Source of the DNA: JAFGHJ01 sp964631335
Lineage (GTDB): Bacteria > Hydrothermota > UBA3072
DNA: 42,520 nt
Assembly: GCA_964631335.1 (NCBI GenBank)
Contig: CAZVXD010000002.1
Span: forward strand, 1-42,520
Reading direction: 5' to 3'
Shown here: positions 39,572 to 42,520 of the stretch, piece by piece
Layout: every line of letters begins with the position of its first letter
Position numbering within the stretch: the first letter of the stretch is position 1
Translations under genes and position numbers: made by a program
The notes under the pieces: model-generated
The model's database searches: none
What the model was told of the DNA's origin: nothing
Seen by the model: only the letters and a program-made list of their open reading frames with translations

Positions 39572-40990
39572 TTATTCCTTTTCCGAGAACACAATCGCCT
39601 GGAATTTCCAGAGCTCCGAAGACTTCCACGCATCAGCAGGCAGACTCGCTTTATAACATAAATGTTCAAGGAATGTTGCCTTATCCCAACCCTGTTCAAC
39701 AGGAACCTGCGGAAGCAGTAAACCACTCATATATCCTCTTTTTATCATCAAGCCGTCTCTTCCGACTTTTATATCATTGACATTATCGACCTTCTGCATG
39801 GGGGTGAGAACGGATATTTCAATTTCGAGATTATCTATTTCGGAAGGGGTAACGGGAGGAAATCTATAGTCCTGTGTGGCTGCAGCTATTGCCATATCGC
39901 GGATTATAAGGAATAAAGGTTTGTCTCCTATAATATGACCTATACATCCCCTGAGAGTTTCCTCTCTTTTAAGGGTAACAAAAGCTCCGCAGTTTGTTTT
40001 CAAGGTTTCGTCTTCAATTTTAAAATCCGGAATCCTTTTATTTCTTACATATTCATTTATGGTTTTTCTGGCTATTCCCAACAATTTTCCTTTTTCTTTC
40101 TCAGTCAAATTAAATTCAAACTGAGATTCCAAATCTCCGCTTTCAGCCGTATTTATAGTATTACCGGTAAATATCCAGGAACCATAGCCGACTATATACC
40201 CGCTCTTTTCCCCTGTGACATCACCCGAGTTAGTCCTCTTAAGAAGACTTACTTTCTTAACTCCCATCTTCTCCATTACTTCCAATAAAACAGCAATACC
40301 CGAACATCCACATGCCGCGCAAGCTCCCGCTGCTCTCATTTCCCTGTCATATCTCAGCAGTCCTTCATAATCAAAATTATTTATATATTCATCCACTCTA
40401 TCCGTAACCGTTTTCGCTTCATTGTAATCGTATCCGTGATATAAATCCGACGAAACTATAATCACCCAATCATTCCTATCTTTTAATTCCTCGTAAAGAG
40501 CATCGGTAAGAACAGAAAGTTCCGGAATTCGATCGGTATTAAAAACAATAGGGACTATTTTAAAATCCTCAAGAATTTTCTGCAAAAAGGGTATCTGAAC
40601 CTCGAGGGAATGTTCCCTCAAATGGGCTTCGGGCTCATTTTCTATGAGGTCGCTGTAAGATTTTAATTTTTCAGCGAAATCTTCATCTATACTTACCGTT
40701 CCGAGAGGCGTCTGCCACTTTCCTTGATCATAAACCGAAAAACCTTTAACATAATAACGATGGGAAGGTCCCAAAAGGATAACAAGTTTCTTGTTTTTAT
40801 TTTTTAAAGCCCCGAAGGCAAAAGCCGCTGTCTGCCCGCTGTATACATATCCCGCGTGCGGGGAAACAACCCCGTAAATTTCGTCTTCTACTTTAACATC
40901 GGCATTATTTAAAAACTGATCTATCATAGATGAAAGATCCGAAGAATCCGCGACATAGAAAGACCCGGCGACAAATGGTTTCCTTACCAT
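39572..40990 (-). CDS. MEMO-AMMECR1 fusion (AmmeMemoRadiSam proteins B and A)
   Basis: A 472-residue fusion. The N-terminal MEMO domain (about 1-275) is related to dioxygenases. It keeps the three metal-ligand positions known from human MEMO1: His in SPHAGYVYSG, His in LGPSHRYY and Cys in AACGCSG. The C-terminal AMMECR1 domain (about 290-470) has LRGCIGHIIG, FPPVTPSEI and LLLPQVPVEQGWD. In many bacteria these domains are separate genes next to a radical SAM enzyme, an uncharacterised set. No radical SAM gene is in this window. The start is ATG 40990, with AGGGAGGTC four bases before it. An upstream in-frame ATG at 41056 would add a hydrophobic stretch ending in LNC, but it has no ribosome site and a poor lipobox, so I reject it. 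Confidence 0.88.
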   Translation of the reverse strand: MVRKPFVAGSFYVADSSDLSSMIDQFLNNADVKVEDEIYGVVSPHAGYVYSGQTAAFAFGALKNKNKKLVILLGPSHRYYVKGFSVYDQGKWQTPLGTVSIDEDFAEKLKSYSDLIENEPEAHLREHSLEVQIPFLQKILEDFKIVPIVFNTDRIPELSVLTDALYEELKDRNDWVIIVSSDLYHGYDYNEAKTVTDRVDEYINNFDYEGLLRYDREMRAAGACAACGCSGIAVLLEVMEKMGVKKVSLLKRTNSGDVTGEKSGYIVGYGSWIFTGNTINTAESGDLESQFEFNLTEKEKGKLLGIARKTINEYVRNKRIPDFKIEDETLKTNCGAFVTLKREETLRGCIGHIIGDKPLFLIIRDMAIAAATQDYRFPPVTPSEIDNLEIEISVLTPMQKVDNVNDIKVGRDGLMIKRGYMSGLLLPQVPVEQGWDKATFLEHLCYKASLPADAWKSSELWKFQAIVFSEKE

Positions 40991-41074
40991 TTCTGACCTC
41001 CCTTTACAATTCAAAGAAAAGAATAAAAAAATTATACAAAAGATTAATCTGTACATTATAGATTTCCAATTAAA

Positions 41075-41164
41075 CGGAGAGGCAGGGATTCGAACCCTGG
41101 AAGGAGCTTTTGACCCCTTAACCGATTAGCAATCGGTTGCCTTCGGCCACTCGGCCACCTCTCC
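41075..41164 (-). tRNA. tRNA-Ser (GCU)
   Basis: A 90-base class II cloverleaf on the minus strand. The acceptor is GGAGAGG with CCTCTCC, the D-arm is GCCGAGTGGCCGAAGGC, and the anticodon loop TTGCTAA gives GCU. It has a long variable arm, GGTTCGAATCC T-arm and discriminator G. CCA is not encoded. It is two bases downstream of the other serine tRNA. Confidence 0.95.
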
Positions 41165-41166
41165 CT

Positions 41167-41248
41167 CGGAGGGTGAGGGACTCGAACCCCCAAGGGTGTA
41201 AACCCGCCGGATTTCAAATCCGGTGCCTTACCATTAGACTAACCCTCC
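41167..41248 (-). tRNA. tRNA-Ser (UGA)
   Basis: An 82-base class II tRNA. The acceptor is GGAGGGT with ACCCTCC, the anticodon loop TTTGAAA gives UGA, the variable arm is GGGTTTACACCC and the discriminator is G, as for serine. The D-stem is only three pairs. The anticodon is TGA, not TCA, so it is not a selenocysteine tRNA. CCA is not encoded. Confidence 0.9.
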
Positions 41249-41584
41249 CTTTAAAGCAATATTAGCAACCATGTAACAAAAGTCAAGAGGAATTCAGGTT
41301 TTAGGTTTCAGGTCTTGGGTTTTAGGCATTATAATTTTTAATTTTGAATTTTGAGTTTTTAATTTAACATTAAACATTCAACATTCATAATTATTGTTGT
41401 GTTCTCTGTGTAAATGAATTAGTCGTTAGTCTCCAGTCACTGGTCGTTTGTCAAAAGAAAAGAATAATTCGTGCTATTAGTGTAATTTGTTGTTCCTTGT
41501 TTGGGATGGAGAGGGTAAAACAAATAAAAATCTTTGCGATCTTCGTGAACTTTGTGGTTCAAGTTTTCTGGTTGGGTGGGGTGG
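41249..41584. other. intergenic region with repeat fragments
   Basis: No gene is seen. It shows a ttttaggtttcaggtcttgggttttagg stutter (41298-41326), an AT-rich block, a degenerate copy of the inverted repeat core (41436-41502) and a gatcttcgtgaactttgtggttc unit near 41538-41561. Confidence 0.65.
41436..41502 (+). repeat. degenerate third copy of the inverted-repeat core
   Basis: Follows the order of 17892-17962: gtcactggtc, ttgtcaaaa, attcgtg, tattagtgtaatttgttg and cttgttt. It has several substitutions and small gaps. It shows that the near-perfect pair around the TRAP operon is an unusually young member of an older family. Confidence 0.65.
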
Positions 41585-42520
41585 TTAACGGCTGTGGAAT
41601 TCGACCACATCTCCTTCAACCAGAATTTCTTCGGGTCCAACCTGCCTGGGATTCTTATTACCTCTCCATAATTTTGTATACTTCATTTTATCTGCAAAAT
41701 CCTTGTGTATATGGTAAGCAGCATCTTCAACGGTAGCATCCTTCCGTAAAACTATAGGTTCAGTAAAATCAGCATCTTTCCCCGGAGGCTTGGTGTAAAT
41801 TCTAATAAGGTTAAGAGCCTTAAAGATTTTTTTCTTCAGACCTTCTTTCAATGAATCTTTAAATCCGTAAAAATCGAGCCTGTCGCCGTACTTTTCCCGT
41901 AACAATTTAAGATCTTGCTCTCGAGCCCTGGAAATTATTATAAATCCGTTCTTTTCCATCAATTCATTCCCTGTATAATAATCTTTGGACTCCAGAAAAA
42001 TAGAACCAGTCTCCAATCTTCTCAAAAGTGAATTAAGCTCCTTTTCAGGATCAGGTTTATCTCCGTTGATCATTCCTATAATAAGATCGCCACTCCGCGC
42101 GAGAGCAAGAAGCCAGGGAGGATGAAAGTTTTCATACAGAGGGGGTGTATCGACTAACTGAATCTGTACATTTTCAAATTCGATCATACCCACATCCGGT
42201 TTCTGAGTGGTAAAAGGATAACTGGCAACCTCGGGCTCGGCATTCGTAAGTTTTCCGAGAATTGTAGATTTACCAGAATTAGGAGCTCCCATAAGAACCA
42301 CCTGTGCTATACCCATTTTGGGCACTTGAGTCAAATCCAGACGCCTGGCCTGTGGTTTCTTTTTTGCTTCTTTTTTAAGCTTGGCTATCTTGCTGTTTAA
42401 CTCAGCCCGTAGGCCATCGGTCCCTTTATGCTTGGGCATCACCGCGAGCATTTCTCTTAATATCAAAATTTTCTCTTCCGGGGTATCGGCGAACTTAAGC
42501 CGCCCTTCTATCTTATGATA
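41585..42520 (-). CDS. TGS-domain GTPase of the DRG/Obg-related group, 5' end beyond the window
   Basis: The visible 311 residues run off the right edge, because the frame is open to 42520 (YHKIEGRLKFADTPEEKILI before LREML). The helical N-terminus with PEEKILILREMLAVMPKHKGTDGLRAEL is typical of DRG-like GTPases. Walker A is VLMGAPNSGKSTI, the G3 motif is VDTPPL and the switch segment is YPFTTQKPDVGMI. The C-terminal TGS domain (about the last 70 residues) has DATVEDAAYHIHKDFADKMKYTKLW and EGDVVEF. Where NKxD should provide guanine specificity, the sequence reads IISRAREQD, so that motif is not evident. The gene may act in ribosome or RNA-linked regulation as relatives do; the specific role is unknown. 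An in-frame TTG at 42466 is not the start. Confidence 0.88.
   Translation of the reverse strand, partial: YHKIEGRLKFADTPEEKILILREMLAVMPKHKGTDGLRAELNSKIAKLKKEAKKKPQARRLDLTQVPKMGIAQVVLMGAPNSGKSTILGKLTNAEPEVASYPFTTQKPDVGMIEFENVQIQLVDTPPLYENFHPPWLLALARSGDLIIGMINGDKPDPEKELNSLLRRLETGSIFLESKDYYTGNELMEKNGFIIISRAREQDLKLLREKYGDRLDFYGFKDSLKEGLKKKIFKALNLIRIYTKPPGKDADFTEPIVLRKDATVEDAAYHIHKDFADKMKYTKLWRGNKNPRQVGPEEILVEGDVVEFHSR

Noticed and set aside
39572..41056. Longer MEMO-AMMECR1 start with a hydrophobic lipoprotein-like N-terminus
   Set aside because: The ATG at 40990 has an excellent ribosome site and matches the family start. The upstream ATG has none and LNC is a poor lipobox.
41167..41248. Selenocysteine tRNA, because of the long variable arm and small D-arm
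   Set aside because: The anticodon is UGA, not UCA, and the acceptor and discriminator G fit serine.

Overview
This looks like an AT-rich chromosomal piece of an anaerobic or fermentative Gram-negative bacterium. Several lipoproteins, a TRAP transporter, a TPR plus periplasmic-binding-fold (LpoA-like) lipoprotein and a protein with a type IX secretion (T9SS) C-terminal sorting domain suggest the Fibrobacteres-Chlorobi-Bacteroidetes sphere or a neighbouring candidate phylum. Most visible promoters are TTGACA/TATAAT-like, which argues against Bacteroidota itself, whose main promoters differ. A run of exactly 100 N shows this is a scaffold, probably from a draft or metagenome assembly. I cannot name the phylum from the sequence alone.

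Layout. 1-4910: a hotdog thioesterase, a truncated NAD(P)HX repair enzyme, the assembly gap, a truncated zinc alcohol dehydrogenase, a propeller-like secreted protein and a stand-alone pyruvate-kinase C-terminal domain protein. 5100-14400: a GH115 alpha-glucuronidase lipoprotein converging on a five-gene xylose operon read leftward (xylB, permease, binding protein, ATPase, xylA). 14670-17725: a multi-PAS histidine kinase and NarL-type response regulator, divergent from the xylose operon. 18150-20975: a TRAP transporter operon enclosed by a 149-bp inverted repeat with one mismatch. 21470-25345: an APC permease, kduI-kduD, and a KDPG aldolase converging on kduD. 25870-31130: a T9SS-sorted protein, a lipoprotein, a geranylgeranyl-reductase-type flavoprotein, an LVIVD-repeat protein and a small-multidrug-export-like membrane protein. 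31140-31300: tRNA-Ile and tRNA-Ala. 31613-34204: a hybrid PAS histidine kinase. 34446-39481: mnmG, prepilin peptidase, DUF4416, an LpoA-like lipoprotein and a small membrane protein that appears to start at AUA. 39572-42520: a MEMO-AMMECR1 fusion, two serine tRNAs and a TGS-domain GTPase cut by the window end.

How it fits together (inference from known families): GH115 removes (4-O-methyl)glucuronic acid from glucuronoxylan. The ABC transporter, XylA and XylB take the xylose to xylulose 5-phosphate. The TRAP transporter, KduI, KduD and KDPG aldolase could import and process uronic acids. The kinase/regulator pair lies between the xylose and TRAP operons and could control either.

The intergenic DNA is the most unusual part. 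Nearly every long spacer holds pieces of one degenerate repeat family (strings like TTTGTG-CTTTGCGG-TTTGTGGTTC and TTCGTGTTATTCGTG), on both strands. One almost perfect inverted pair surrounds the TRAP operon, and a 54-bp copy lies directly before the promoters of two unrelated genes.
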